Counted from the stretch's first letter, positions 9,177-19,545 are shown. The stretch: DNA of 64,000 nucleotides from Hanstruepera flava (GCF_023634025.1 NZ_JALJCW010000002.1:310001-374000); one strand, 5' to 3'. The notes: generated by a model from the sequence alone, not told the origin. Numbers and translations are program-made.

Positions 9177-10409
9177 TTAGCGTTTTAGATTTTTTATTCT
9201 GTTTAGAAGTGTTGGATGCGAATAATGCATAAACACATACGCAGGATGTGGCGTTAAGTTGCTTAAACTGTTTTTAGAAAGTTTTTTAAGCGATGTAACT
9301 AACGGTTCTGCCTTATAGGTCTCTTTAGCATAGTTGTCTGCTTGATACTCGAACTTTCTTGAGAATACATTCATAATTAATCCTGTTATTTCTGAAATAG
9401 GCGAATATAACAACCCAAAAGCTATTAGTCCTATATGAAAACTAGCTGTCTCTACACCTAAAGCGTGGGAGAGAAGCGGATTGGATATAAAAATTGAAAG
9501 TATATATAATGTAAGCCCAGTTAATAAAACGGAAGCTATTAAATTGAAAATAATATGCTTCTTTTTATAATGACCAACTTCATGCGCCAATACCGCTACA
9601 ATTTCTTCTTCATCCAAATCGTTTATTAACGTGTCAAAAAGTGTTACCCGTTTTTCGTTGCCAAATCCAGAAAAATAGGCATTGGCTTTAGTACTGCGTT
9701 TAGAGCCATCAATAACAAAAATCTTATTCAACTTAAAACCAACCGTTTCAGCATAAGCCGAAATTTTGTCACGCAAACCACCAGCTTCTAAAGGCGTTAG
9801 TTTATTAAATAATGGGACAATAAGTCGCGAATAAAACATATTCATAAATACGGTGAATACAGCAATCGTTCCCCAAGCATATAACCAAAAATTGACTTTT
9901 GTTACTTGATAAAACCAGATGATTAAAGCTAGAATTCCACCACCAATAATAGCCAGCATCAACCAACCTTTTACTTTGTCTAGAACAAATGTTTTTTTTG
10001 TGGTTTTATTAAAACCAAATTTTTCCTCAATTACAAATGTTTTGTAATACGAAAAAGGGATGGTAATTATATCGCTTCCTATCATAATAATCCCAAAGAA
10101 AATCAAGGCAATTATTATAGGGTTGTTCGAATAACTTCTAGCAATATTATCCACATATTCAAAACCATCTAGAAATAGAAACACGAGTGTTAAAACCAAC
10201 GAAAATGTTGATGTAATAATACCAAACCTATAATTTGTTAGCTTATAGCTTTGCGATTTTTTATACGCGTTGTCATCATACACATCATTAATTTCTTCAG
10301 GTAGCGCCTCATTAAAATGTTTGGCGTTGAGGGCATCCAATATTTTATCAACAATAAAATTAATGATGATAATAGCTATAATTATCCAAAATAGGGTACT
10401 TGCAGTCAT
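9177..10409 (-). CDS. M48-family (Ste24/CAAX-protease-like) metallopeptidase
   Basis: 410 residues with about seven hydrophobic segments. The zinc motif HEVGH is at residues 276-280, within VAVLAHEVGHYKKKH. Downstream is SRKFEYQADNYAKE, whose glutamate is the third zinc ligand, and HPAYVFMHYSHPTLLNRI, typical of Ste24-like enzymes. In bacteria such proteins probably take part in membrane-protein quality control. It is followed 5 bases upstream by the methyltransferase gene, so the two are likely co-transcribed. Confidence 0.92.
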   Translation of the reverse strand: MTASTLFWIIIAIIIINFIVDKILDALNAKHFNEALPEEINDVYDDNAYKKSQSYKLTNYRFGIITSTFSLVLTLVFLFLDGFEYVDNIARSYSNNPIIIALIFFGIIMIGSDIITIPFSYYKTFVIEEKFGFNKTTKKTFVLDKVKGWLMLAIIGGGILALIIWFYQVTKVNFWLYAWGTIAVFTVFMNMFYSRLIVPLFNKLTPLEAGGLRDKISAYAETVGFKLNKIFVIDGSKRSTKANAYFSGFGNEKRVTLFDTLINDLDEEEIVAVLAHEVGHYKKKHIIFNLIASVLLTGLTLYILSIFISNPLLSHALGVETASFHIGLIAFGLLYSPISEITGLIMNVFSRKFEYQADNYAKETYKAEPLVTSLKKLSKNSLSNLTPHPAYVFMHYSHPTLLNRIKNLKR

Positions 10410-10414
10410 GGTAT

Positions 10415-11209
10415 TTACTTAAAATCGCGTTGTCTTTTGGCTTCAAAAATAAGAATTCCTGCTGCAACAGATACGTTCATGGAATCAATTTCTCCCTGCA
10501 TAGGAATGATAATATTTTGAGTAGATTCCTGAAGCCATTCGTCGCTTAATCCAGTTGCTTCTGTACCTACTACAATTGCCGTAGGTTTTATATAATCTTG
10601 CGTGTGATAACCTTTTGAGGCCTGCAAAGCGGCACAATAAATAGAAATGTTGTTTTTCTTTAAAAACTGAATAATTTCTGAAGTAGTTCCCGTAGCAATT
10701 TGATTCGTAAATACACAACCGACACTAGAGCGTATGATATTCGGGTTGTATAAATCGCTTTTAGGGTTGGCAATAATTACGGCATCTAGATTGGCAGCAT
10801 CTGCTGTGCGTAATAAAGCACCTATGTTACCCGGTTTTTCAGGCGCTTCAGCAACCAATATTAATGGATTTTTGGAGTTGAAAGTTAAATTTTCAATATT
10901 GTGTTCTTTGAATTTGGCAACAGCCAAAACACCTTCGGTAGTATCACGATGCGCTAATTTTTGATACACGTCTTTTGAAATTTCAATCAATGCAATGGAG
11001 TGATTTGATAATTTTGAAACCTCTTGTTCAGAGGTTAATTCTGGTAAAAAAAGAATATGCGTTAAATTATAGCCTCCTTTGTTTGCTAATTGAATTTCCC
11101 GAAATCCTTCGATAAGAAATAATCCAGACTTTTTTCTGGTACGCGATTTTTCCTTAAGCTGAAAAAGCTCTTTGATAAATGGGTTCTGTACACTGGTTAT
11201 TGCTTTCAT
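10415..11209 (-). CDS. TrmH/SpoU-family RNA 2'-O-methyltransferase
   Basis: 264 residues. The N-terminal substrate-binding domain (about 1-100) starts SVQNPFIKELFQLKEKSRTR. The SPOUT knot domain follows with the three motifs NIGALLRTADAANLDAVI, VVGTEATGLSDEWL and IPMQGEIDSMNVSVAAGILI. It transfers a methyl group from S-adenosylmethionine to a ribose 2'-OH in rRNA or tRNA. The domain layout resembles RlmB-type 23S rRNA enzymes, but the target base cannot be read from the sequence. Confidence 0.92.
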   Translation of the reverse strand: MKAITSVQNPFIKELFQLKEKSRTRKKSGLFLIEGFREIQLANKGGYNLTHILFLPELTSEQEVSKLSNHSIALIEISKDVYQKLAHRDTTEGVLAVAKFKEHNIENLTFNSKNPLILVAEAPEKPGNIGALLRTADAANLDAVIIANPKSDLYNPNIIRSSVGCVFTNQIATGTTSEIIQFLKKNNISIYCAALQASKGYHTQDYIKPTAIVVGTEATGLSDEWLQESTQNIIIPMQGEIDSMNVSVAAGILIFEAKRQRDFK

Positions 11210-11247
11210 GACTTCAAAACAAAAGTAGAATTAAAAATAAACAAACC

Positions 11248-11272
11248 AAAAAAAAGCGAGCTAACTGCTCGC
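11248..11272 (-). terminator. Terminator after the amidohydrolase pair
   Basis: Read leftward: GCGAGC stem, 5-base loop and GCTCGC (11272-11256), followed by a run of eight T. It sits 8 bases after the stop of the 434-residue gene. Confidence 0.75.
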
Positions 11273-11279
11273 CTTTAAT

Positions 11280-12584
11280 TTATTCATTTTTGTATTTATC
11301 AGAGTATCGTTTTGCCAGTTCCGTTTGATGCGTTTCCAAACTAATATCACGACCTTGAACAAAAACTCTTGTCAGAATATTAGTTCGCATATCCAAGGCA
11401 TCACCTTCACTAATAAATAAGGTTGCATCTTTACCAACTTCTAACGTGCCACAAAAATCGTCAATACCTAATATTTTAGCTGTGTTTGATGTTAAGAGCT
11501 TTAAGGCTTCTTCTTTATCCAATCCGTAAGCTACACAGGTTCCTGCATAAAATGGAATGTTTCTCGTGTTAATACGTTCATTTCGACTTTCAGATTGCAA
11601 ACCGACTAAAACACCTTGGTCAACCAATAATTTGGCTGCTTTATACGGTAAATCATAATCGTCATCATCACTATTGGGTCTACTATGTACACCATTTAAA
11701 ATAACGGGAATATTGTTTTGTTTTAAAAGCGCTCCAACTTTATAAGCATCATAACCACCAACGATTACCATTTTCAGTTGGTGTTTTTTGGTAAATTCAA
11801 CAGCGTCACGAATACCCTTTTCATTACTCACATGCACAAACAGCTTTTGGCTACCATTAAATATACCCGACATGCCTTCGTATAATATGTTTTTTTCGTT
11901 TTTATCACCAGCTAAATAGGCTTTAGACGCTCCAAAGAAATCACTCAATTCGGTAACTTGATCACTATAATTTTCATTTGGTTTTAATACGTTCGGTTCT
12001 CCCAACCACCATCGACCTCTAGAATACGGATTTGGCCAATTTACGTGAATGGCATCATCTGCTTTTACAGTAGCATCCTCCCAGTTCCAAGCATCAAATT
12101 GCACAATGGATGAGGTTCCGGAAATCCGACCACCTTGTGGTGTAATCTGCCCCATTAGAACACCGTTGGGTCTCATAGATTCTACAATTTTAGATTCAGC
12201 ATTGTAGGCAATAATACTTCTGATATTAGGATTCATTTGCCCAACTTCGTCACTGTCTATTGTGGCTCTAACAGCATCAATCTCCACCAATCCCAACGTA
12301 GAGTTGGGAGCGATAAATCCTGGGTATACATGTTTGCCTTGGGCATCAATGATTTCATTTTTAGTCCTGTCAATCCTAATGGTGGAACCATCGGCAACTG
12401 TCTGTATTTTGCCATTCTCAAAAATGATGACACTGTTTTCTATGACGTTCCCATTTCCAATATGGGCAGTAGCACCTACAATCGCAATGGCTTTTTGTTG
12501 TTTTGAAGCTGGTGCTTGTTGGGCATGCATAAAGCTTGTTACTAAAAAACAAGCAATAATGGTATATATTTTTGTTATGTTCAT
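11280..12584 (-). CDS. Exported amidohydrolase-like protein lacking the HxH metal motif
   Basis: 434 residues with a signal peptide (cleavage near MHAQQ). The fold pattern of the imidazolonepropionase-like amidohydrolases is present: an N-terminal beta-sandwich strand (ENGKIQTVADG), then AQGKHVYPGFIAPNSTLG. At the C-terminus are LLTSNTAKILGI and LEVGKDATLFIS. The metal-binding HxH expected after PGFI is replaced by Asn94 and Thr96, so hydrolytic activity in the usual manner is doubtful. It lies 12 bases downstream of the larger paralogue and is probably translated from the same mRNA. A structural or binding role is possible. Confidence 0.85.
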   Translation of the reverse strand: MNITKIYTIIACFLVTSFMHAQQAPASKQQKAIAIVGATAHIGNGNVIENSVIIFENGKIQTVADGSTIRIDRTKNEIIDAQGKHVYPGFIAPNSTLGLVEIDAVRATIDSDEVGQMNPNIRSIIAYNAESKIVESMRPNGVLMGQITPQGGRISGTSSIVQFDAWNWEDATVKADDAIHVNWPNPYSRGRWWLGEPNVLKPNENYSDQVTELSDFFGASKAYLAGDKNEKNILYEGMSGIFNGSQKLFVHVSNEKGIRDAVEFTKKHQLKMVIVGGYDAYKVGALLKQNNIPVILNGVHSRPNSDDDDYDLPYKAAKLLVDQGVLVGLQSESRNERINTRNIPFYAGTCVAYGLDKEEALKLLTSNTAKILGIDDFCGTLEVGKDATLFISEGDALDMRTNILTRVFVQGRDISLETHQTELAKRYSDKYKNE

Positions 12585-12596
12585 CTTTCTAGTTTT

Positions 12597-15569
12597 TTAG
12601 TTTATGGTATCACAGTGAAATAGTTCATCCTCTTTCTTTTCAATAGGCTTGGTTTTTAAACCTTTATTTTTGGCCTGCAACATCATGGTTGTAAGTTCGT
12701 TCTTTTCACGTTTCATGTCTTTGCGCATTTGCTGGTCACGGTCTATGTCAAAATAGACTGTTCCATCAATAATTGTTTTTTCGGCTTTGGCATAAATGGA
12801 TAATGGATTGTCACTCCACAACACGACATCGGCGTCTTTACCTTCTTTAATACTACCAACACGATCGTCAATATGTAATAATTTTGCTGGGTTTAAGGTT
12901 ACAAATTTCCAAGCATCTTCTTCGCTAATACCACCATATTTAACCGATTTGGCAGCTTCTTGATTCAATCGTCTAGACATTTCAGCATCATCACTGTTGA
13001 TGGCAACCACAACACCTTGATTGTGCATAATGGCTGCATTTTGGGGAATAGCATCATTTACTTCAAATTTGTAAGCCCACCAATCACTAAAAGTTGAACC
13101 ACCTACGCCATGAGCTTGCATTTTGTCAGCTACTTTGTATCCTTCTAAAATATGGGTGAAGGTGTTAATGTTGAAGTTGAACTGTTCGGCTACTTTCATA
13201 AGCATGTTTATTTCACTTTGCACATAGGAATGACATGAAATAAAACGCTCTTTATTAAGTATTTCGGACAAAGCTTCCATTTCTAAATCCTTACGGTAAG
13301 GCTTTCCGCTTTTTTTAGCAGCATCATAAGCTTTTGCTCTGTTAAAGTAATCGATGTACACTTGTTCAACACCCATTCTGGTTTGAGGAAAACGAGAACG
13401 TACATTGTTGCCCCAGTTGGATTGTTTGACATTTTCTCCTAAAGCAAACTTGATGAATTTAGGTGAATTATCGTAAATCAATTTATCGGCAGTTTCACCC
13501 CATTTTAATTTTATAATGGCTGAACGACCACCAATAGGATTTGCAGAACCATGTAATATTTGAATGGAAGTAACTCCACCAGCCAAGTTTCTGTATATGT
13601 CAACATCTTCAGAATCTACAACATCTTCTATACTCACTTCGGCAGTAGAATTATGTCCAGCTTCATTAACAGCTGCAGTTGCAATGTGCGAATGTTCATC
13701 AATAATACCAGCGGTTAGGTGTTTCCCAGTAGCATCAATAACTTGGGCGTTTCCTGCATTTAGGTTTTTACCTATTTTAGAAATCTTTCCATCCTTAATC
13801 AATACATCAGTTTGTTCTAAAATACCATTAGATTCATTAGTCCAGACTGTTGCATTTTTAAACAATAGGGTTTGTTGCTTTGGTAATTCAGAAAAACCAT
13901 AGGCTTCATTAGGGTAGGTAATAGGGAATACTTTTGGTGAATCTTTTGAGTCGCTTTTTCCTTCTTTTTTATTTTCTGAAACAACGTCTTTTACATTTTT
14001 TGTGGCATAAAATGAGGTTTCATTGCCATTTGGTAAAATAGCTACACCATTAAAATTATTTGTCGAAACAATCTTTGCTGTCAATCGAGTATAATCTTGT
14101 TTGGTGGAATCGATACCGGAAAAAATCAGGGTCATCCAATCATCACTCATGGAAACTTTAGAACCTAGTTCATGGTTATCAGTTTTAACCTTTGATTTAA
14201 GTTTGCTGATATCACCAGAAATAGAAACTGCATATTTTTGTCCAGCAACATTAAACTCATAGTCACCTCGCATATCAATGGCATCCATTGGAGTAATTTC
14301 ATGTCTGTCTCCTATTACCCAATTCTCGTATAAGGTTGTTTCCTTGTCAAAAATATCTCCTGATGTGATTAAAAAATTAGCATAAAAACCAGTTTTTAGC
14401 TTACCTAGCTTATTTTCTTTTCCTAATATTTTAGCAGGAATGGTTGTCAGTGCTTCTAATGCAGCCTGGTTATCAAAACCGTACTCAATAGCTTTTAATA
14501 GATTGCCCTTGAATTCTTTTGGAGATTTTAGATCATGGGTAGTTAGTGAAAACACAATGCCATTATCATGTAATACTTTTGGATTTGTAGGTCGTTGATT
14601 CCATTCACGTAATTCGGATAACCCAACGGCTTGTGATAGGAAAGGGTCTTCCATGTCATAGGCATCAGGAAAATTTATTGGAATTACAAATGTAGCATTG
14701 GTTGCTTTGATAGCTTGAGCCATTTCATACTCGTCACCACCACCAACAATAACAAACTGGGTATTGAATTCGTCACCTACCTTGTCAAAACGGAGTGCAT
14801 TTACTTTACTGCCAGCATCCATAAATTGAACCAATGATTTATTTTGGTTAAACGCTTCTAAAGATCTGTCAGTTACCTCAGAAAGCCCTTTGGCGTACCA
14901 ATCGGCATCATAGTTTACTTGTTTTAATAAGGCAATGGTACCCATTAATGATGTCGGGTAAGCTTGGTTAGACGTTACACTTTTTCGAGTTGAATAGAAC
15001 TGACCACTCTTATCATCCAAAATCCTAGCTGCATCAGTTGTATTAGGCGCCAATGCAATAATACTTCCAGTACCCTGAATAATACCGTCAGAGATATGCG
15101 TATTAACTATACCAAAGCCAGCTTCACGAAATTCTTTTGCGGATTTGGCATCAAAATTATAATGTTCAATAGCATCTTGCTCTGGTCTAATGTGGTCATT
15201 CCAATAATAGCCCTCACGTGAAGCATCATATTGGGGAGCATTGGAACGTTCAGCACGTTTTGGATTTTGTATACCAAAACTAGTATATACGTCTATAAAA
15301 GATGGGTAAATGTACTTACCTGAAACATCATAAACTATCGAGTTTTTCGGTATGTTAACATTGGAGCCAGATGCGACGACCATACCATCTTTAATAAGTA
15401 ACGTAGCGTTCTGTATAACTTCGGCTGGAGAAGTATAAATGGTTGCATTTGTAAAAGCGGTGTAATTGGATTTTTCAACTTTTACACCGTCGTTTTTCGG
15501 AAAATATTTTTGTGCTGAAGTGTACAGACAACACAATAAAAAAACAGGAACTATAAAATTTTTTATCAT
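12597..15569 (-). CDS. Exported tandem amidohydrolase (degenerate domain plus active-type domain)
   Basis: 990 residues from the ATG at 15569, chosen because it begins a clean signal peptide (MIKNFIVPVF...TSAQ); an ATG 14 codons upstream is less likely. It holds two amidohydrolase domains. The first (about 35-455) has FIDVYTSFG where HxH is expected (Tyr95, Ser97) and looks inactive. The second (about 575-965) has IIDEHSHIA (His626 and His628), SCHSYVQSE, FTHILEGYK and AINSDDAEMSRR, so its metal centre is intact. The C-terminus ends LLHIDDRVGSIKEGKDADVV. It is probably a periplasmic hydrolase of unknown cyclic-amide or peptide substrate. Confidence 0.9.
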   Translation of the reverse strand: MIKNFIVPVFLLCCLYTSAQKYFPKNDGVKVEKSNYTAFTNATIYTSPAEVIQNATLLIKDGMVVASGSNVNIPKNSIVYDVSGKYIYPSFIDVYTSFGIQNPKRAERSNAPQYDASREGYYWNDHIRPEQDAIEHYNFDAKSAKEFREAGFGIVNTHISDGIIQGTGSIIALAPNTTDAARILDDKSGQFYSTRKSVTSNQAYPTSLMGTIALLKQVNYDADWYAKGLSEVTDRSLEAFNQNKSLVQFMDAGSKVNALRFDKVGDEFNTQFVIVGGGDEYEMAQAIKATNATFVIPINFPDAYDMEDPFLSQAVGLSELREWNQRPTNPKVLHDNGIVFSLTTHDLKSPKEFKGNLLKAIEYGFDNQAALEALTTIPAKILGKENKLGKLKTGFYANFLITSGDIFDKETTLYENWVIGDRHEITPMDAIDMRGDYEFNVAGQKYAVSISGDISKLKSKVKTDNHELGSKVSMSDDWMTLIFSGIDSTKQDYTRLTAKIVSTNNFNGVAILPNGNETSFYATKNVKDVVSENKKEGKSDSKDSPKVFPITYPNEAYGFSELPKQQTLLFKNATVWTNESNGILEQTDVLIKDGKISKIGKNLNAGNAQVIDATGKHLTAGIIDEHSHIATAAVNEAGHNSTAEVSIEDVVDSEDVDIYRNLAGGVTSIQILHGSANPIGGRSAIIKLKWGETADKLIYDNSPKFIKFALGENVKQSNWGNNVRSRFPQTRMGVEQVYIDYFNRAKAYDAAKKSGKPYRKDLEMEALSEILNKERFISCHSYVQSEINMLMKVAEQFNFNINTFTHILEGYKVADKMQAHGVGGSTFSDWWAYKFEVNDAIPQNAAIMHNQGVVVAINSDDAEMSRRLNQEAAKSVKYGGISEEDAWKFVTLNPAKLLHIDDRVGSIKEGKDADVVLWSDNPLSIYAKAEKTIIDGTVYFDIDRDQQMRKDMKREKNELTTMMLQAKNKGLKTKPIEKKEDELFHCDTIN

Positions 15570-15651
15570 AAAAAAGTTGGTTAGAAATTTTTGAAGCCTA
15601 AAGATAAACAAACGGTAGTGGACTGTTGCTCAAATGGGTTATTTTAACATT

Positions 15652-16719
15652 TTAAGAAGTTTGAGAAAGAAAATAGTTAACATAAAGGGCAACAACATAG
15701 CTATAAGATTGCATACCTTTTGCTTGATTGTTGGCAATTAAAAAGCTATCATAGGTTTCTTTAAAAAATGGTTCCAAAGGATTTTGATAGGAATCCCAGA
15801 ACATTTGAACTTCCTGATAATTTTTAATAATTCCTTTATTAAGTGTTTCTACTAGTTCAAAGTATAAATCCTGGTCTCTTTTGTACACTTCAAATAGGCA
15901 ATGACGAAGAGCGAAAGTATAGCCGCTGTAATTAAAATAGATGTCATCGTGATAAATAGCAGCCAAAGCGCCTATAAAATTGGCTTCATTTTCGGCAGCA
16001 TATCCTAATTGATGGGCTATTTCATGCGAAGCGGTTGTTGGAAATTTAAAAGTTGGAATCAGCCTATCAACTTGGGCTTCATTGGTTAAAGGATTCAAAT
16101 AACCACTAAATCCCATATAGGTGAGTGGTAAACTATATAGCGATGTTTTTAAACTTGATGGTGAATAAGCTAAATGTGGATATTCTTTTTCAAGGTTGGT
16201 ATATCCAAGAGGAGTCATTTCTAAAATGTCCTTTTTGGAATAAGGTAATTCAACTTTAGAGCTATCATTAGTCATTATTTTTTGATGAATAGCATTACTT
16301 TTTTCTATAAGTTTTTTGGTCACAGCTATTAACTGCTCTGTTGAATAATCAGCTTCTAATGATAAGTTCTTGTGAAGCGGTTGTCTATAGTAGTTTAAAG
16401 CCCATAGAAAGTGAAAAGCAAAGTAAATTACTGAAATTGCTGAAGCGACATCAATTATCCAGCCTTTGAAATCTTTAATAAGACGCCATCGGTTTTTTAT
16501 CAACCACCTTAATACGTATAGTATTGAAAGCGTATAAAAAACATCGCCAAATGAAAAGGGTAACCATCCAAATACAAAGCGTGAAATTTTAGAAATCCAG
16601 TGGTACAATCCATTGCTATAATAGTTTTCAATAAACTCTGGAAAGTAGGTCAGAATTTTAATAATTATAAGTTGCGGAATTAAAGCAAGCGCAATATATA
16701 GTTTTGGGTTTCTTCGCAT
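15652..16719 (-). CDS. DUF3810-family membrane protein with HEXXH motif
   Basis: 355 residues. The first about 135 residues hold three hydrophobic segments, and the remainder is extracytoplasmic. The motif TASHEIAHQLGYAAENEANF (HEXXH at 232-236 followed by an EXE helix) resembles gluzincin metallopeptidases. This matches the family named DUF3810, whose function is not established. It lies 82 bases upstream of the amidohydrolase gene in the same direction, so a shared exported-peptide-processing theme is possible but unproven. Confidence 0.85.
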   Translation of the reverse strand: MRRNPKLYIALALIPQLIIIKILTYFPEFIENYYSNGLYHWISKISRFVFGWLPFSFGDVFYTLSILYVLRWLIKNRWRLIKDFKGWIIDVASAISVIYFAFHFLWALNYYRQPLHKNLSLEADYSTEQLIAVTKKLIEKSNAIHQKIMTNDSSKVELPYSKKDILEMTPLGYTNLEKEYPHLAYSPSSLKTSLYSLPLTYMGFSGYLNPLTNEAQVDRLIPTFKFPTTASHEIAHQLGYAAENEANFIGALAAIYHDDIYFNYSGYTFALRHCLFEVYKRDQDLYFELVETLNKGIIKNYQEVQMFWDSYQNPLEPFFKETYDSFLIANNQAKGMQSYSYVVALYVNYFLSQTS

Positions 16720-16740
16720 AATTCAAAAATAGCGAAATGT

Positions 16741-16770
16741 TTGTAATACGCTATACATTAATTACCTTTG
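16741..16770 (+). promoter_or_regulatory. Promoter of pepD
   Basis: TTG at 16741-16743, 19-base spacer, TACCTTTG at 16763-16770, 22 bases before the ATG at 16793. A good match to TTG-N19-TAnnTTTG. Confidence 0.65.
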
Positions 16771-16792
16771 TTCGACTTAAAAAATTAGACTA

Positions 16793-18253
16793 ATGAATGA
16801 AGCTATACGAGAATTAGAACCTAAAACTTTATGGAATAAATTTGCCGATTTAAATGCCGTACCAAGGCCATCAAAAAAGGAAGAACGTGTTATTGCCTTT
16901 ATGAAAGAATTTGGCTCCAAATTGGGTTTGGAGACTGTTGAAGACGAAGTTGGTAATGTAATCATAAAAAAACCAGCAACTCCGGGAATGGAAGATAAGA
17001 TGACGGTTGTTATGCAATCGCATCTGGATATGGTACATCAAAAAAACAACGACACCGAATTTGATTTTGATACACAAGGCATAGACATGTATGTTGATGG
17101 TGATTGGGTTCGTGCCAAAGGAACGACTCTGGGTGCTGATAACGGATTGGGTGTTGCGACTATTATGGCCATTTTAGAAAGTAAAGATATTCCGCATCCT
17201 GCAATTGAAGCATTATTTACAATAGATGAAGAAACGGGAATGACAGGAGCAATGGGTTTAAAAGGTGGTTTGTTGAAAGGCGATATTCTACTGAATTTAG
17301 ATACTGAAGAGGATGACGAAATAGGAGTGGGTTGTGCTGGAGGTGTAGACGTTACTGCTACCAGAACTTATAATGAAGAGGAAACACCTGAGTTCAAAAT
17401 TGGTTATACTATAACCGTAAAAGGACTACAAGGTGGGCATTCAGGTATGCAAATACACGAAGGGTTGGGTAACGCCAACAAAATAATGAACCGCATGTTG
17501 TTTGATGGTTTTGAGAATTTTGGTTTGCGTATTTCTGAAATTAACGGTGGTAGTTTACGTAATGCTATACCACGCGAAAGCCATGCCATTGTTGCAATTG
17601 ATGCTATTCACGAAGACGCTTTTATTATGGAAATGGCACAATTAGCCCAAACCATCAAAGCGGAACTTAATACCATGGAACCCGATTTGGAAATTATAGT
17701 TTCTAAATGCGATACACCAAAAACAATTATGGATTTAGGTGTTCAGGAAGGAGTTACCAGAGCCTTGTATGCTGCTTGCAATGGTGTATATCGAATGAGT
17801 GCCGATATTCCTGATTTAGTGGAAACATCAAATAATATTGCAAAGGTATCTATAAAAGAAGGAGGTATTAAGATTGAATGCTTAACACGCTCTTCCGTTG
17901 AAAGTTCGAAATGGGATTTGGCCAATATGCTTCGTGCTACTTTTGAACTAACAGGTTGTGAGGTAGAATTTTCAGGAGATTATCCAGGTTGGAAGCCGAA
18001 TATGGATTCTAAAATCTTGAAAGTTCTAGAGCGTATTTATGTAGAAATGAATAATGAGAAACCACATGTGGCTGCTTGCCATGCGGGATTAGAGTGTGGT
18101 ATCTTGGGACAAAACTACCCAGATATGGATATGATAAGCTTTGGGCCTAACATTAAAGGGGCTCACTCACCTGATGAGCGCGCACAAATATCATCGGTTC
18201 AAAAATATTGGAACTTTGTTTTGGAAATTTTAAAACAGATTCCGAAAAAGTAA
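16793..18253 (+). CDS. pepD: Aminoacyl-histidine dipeptidase (M20 family)
   Basis: Cytoplasmic zinc dipeptidase of 486 residues, the usual length of PepD (Xaa-His dipeptidase). It shows MQSHLDMVHQKN (first zinc histidine), GADNGLGVA (bridging aspartate), IDEETGMTGA (catalytic and ligand glutamates), GLQGGHSGMQIHEG in the lid domain, and the C-terminal HAGLECGIL and SFGPNIKGAHSPDERA. It has no signal peptide. A divergent gene lies 73 bases upstream, and the transcript ends in a strong hairpin at 18271-18295. Confidence 0.95.
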   Translation: MNEAIRELEPKTLWNKFADLNAVPRPSKKEERVIAFMKEFGSKLGLETVEDEVGNVIIKKPATPGMEDKMTVVMQSHLDMVHQKNNDTEFDFDTQGIDMYVDGDWVRAKGTTLGADNGLGVATIMAILESKDIPHPAIEALFTIDEETGMTGAMGLKGGLLKGDILLNLDTEEDDEIGVGCAGGVDVTATRTYNEEETPEFKIGYTITVKGLQGGHSGMQIHEGLGNANKIMNRMLFDGFENFGLRISEINGGSLRNAIPRESHAIVAIDAIHEDAFIMEMAQLAQTIKAELNTMEPDLEIIVSKCDTPKTIMDLGVQEGVTRALYAACNGVYRMSADIPDLVETSNNIAKVSIKEGGIKIECLTRSSVESSKWDLANMLRATFELTGCEVEFSGDYPGWKPNMDSKILKVLERIYVEMNNEKPHVAACHAGLECGILGQNYPDMDMISFGPNIKGAHSPDERAQISSVQKYWNFVLEILKQIPKK

Positions 18254-18270
18254 TACAGGGTTTAAATAAA

Positions 18271-18295
18271 AAAAGCAGCTCAACGAGCTGCTTTT
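18271..18295. terminator. Bidirectional terminator between pepD and the PPIase
   Basis: Perfect 10-bp stem AAAAGCAGCT / AGCTGCTTTT with a 5-base loop. T-runs occur on both sides, so it can serve both convergent genes. Confidence 0.85.
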
Positions 18296-18314
18296 TTTAT
18301 GATTTTGATTTTAG

Positions 18315-19517
18315 TTATTTTATACCAACCAATTCAATATCAAAAATAACATTGGCATTAGGTGGAATTGGTCCTGAACCTTGTGCTCCCCAACCTAAAT
18401 ACGATGGGATAAACACACGAACTTTATCACCAACATTCATATTAAGCATTGCTTCCCTAAAACCAGGAACTGTTCTGGAAGTTGCGTTATAAGCATCTTC
18501 TAGCGGTTTATAACCACCTTGTTTGTCACGCTGTTCGTTATAAACATTATTTTCTTTTGCGACATCTACCCAACTTGTATCGAACAAACGGCCGTCTTCA
18601 AAATAACCTGCATAATTCAGTAAAACACGATCTGCACTACTTGGCTTTTCACCGTTGCTTTCGTTGATATAAATCATAATTACACCTGTGTCTAGTTTTT
18701 TAACTGGTCCAGGTAAATCACTATTGTTTTCAAGAAAAGCTTCTGCCGCTTTTGCTGCAGATTCTTTAACCTTTTGCTCTGCTTCAGCTTTAATTGCTGC
18801 TAATTTTTCCGCTAGTTTTTCGGATTCTTCAGTAAAAACTTTTGGAGCATCAAAAGCTTTTGCATCGGCACCTTTTCTAATAATATTTACTTCTTGAATA
18901 ACAACATCTTCAATGGGTTTGTTATTCGACTTGTTAACTTCTACATTTGAAATGGTATCTTGTACTTCTAATCCTATAACCAATTCTCCAAAAACATTAT
19001 GACAGCCAACTCTTGGGTTTTCACAATTCTTTAAACTTCCATTGGCGTCTAAACCATCTAGCCAAGGTGTTGGTACTTCTGTAATAAAAAACTGACTACC
19101 ATTCGTGTTTACACCTCTATTTCCCATGGACAATACACCTGGCTTATCGTGTCTTAAATTTGGGCTAAACTCATCTCCAAATGTATAACCTGGTCCGCCA
19201 GCTCCTGTGCCTAAAATATCACCACCTTGAATCATGAATTTATCCATAACACGATGAAACGTTAAACCATTGTAAAAAGGCTTTCCTTTTAATGTGTCGG
19301 CAACTTTTGGATGTGTGCCTTCTGAAAGGGATACAAAATTGGCAACTGTTACAGGTGCTTCTGTATAAAACAGTTTAGCAACCATGGTACCTTTATTAGT
19401 TACTATTTCGGCATACAGTCCATCTTCTAAATCTGGATATTTTTCTTGTCCGCATGACGTTAGGCTTAACAAGAGTGTTAAGACTAATAATTTCATTGTT
19501 TGTTTGAATAATTTCAT
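18315..19517 (-). CDS. Lipoprotein with fused cyclophilin and FKBP peptidyl-prolyl isomerase domains
   Basis: 400 residues. A lipoprotein signal ([10 protein letters not shown]) predicts anchoring in the periplasm or outer membrane. Residues about 35-215 are a cyclophilin with [14 protein letters not shown] (catalytic Arg), GSQFFITE and TPWLDG. A charged Ala/Glu/Lys-rich helical linker follows (about 230-275). Residues about 290-400 are an FKBP domain with [22 protein letters not shown] and [16 protein letters not shown]. Both isomerase families occur in one chain, a rare arrangement. It follows gldI, another FKBP lipoprotein, by 28 bases, so both probably assist folding of exported proteins. 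Confidence 0.92.
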   Translation of the reverse strand: MKLFKQTMKLLVLTLLLSLTSCGQEKYPDLEDGLYAEIVTNKGTMVAKLFYTEAPVTVANFVSLSEGTHPKVADTLKGKPFYNGLTFHRVMDKFMIQGGDILGTGAGGPGYTFGDEFSPNLRHDKPGVLSMGNRGVNTNGSQFFITEVPTPWLDGLDANGSLKNCENPRVGCHNVFGELVIGLEVQDTISNVEVNKSNNKPIEDVVIQEVNIIRKGADAKAFDAPKVFTEESEKLAEKLAAIKAEAEQKVKESAAKAAEAFLENNSDLPGPVKKLDTGVIMIYINESNGEKPSSADRVLLNYAGYFEDGRLFDTSWVDVAKENNVYNEQRDKQGGYKPLEDAYNATSRTVPGFREAMLNMNVGDKVRVFIPSYLGWGAQGSGPIPPNANVIFDIELVGIK

Positions 19518-19545
19518 ACTGATAAATTAATTATTTGAATAGGTT

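Noticed and set aside
12262-12600. Rightward 112-residue frame opposite the amidohydrolase start
   Set aside because: It is a shadow of the signal peptide and strand-rich start of the leftward gene; its codons do not resemble a real protein.
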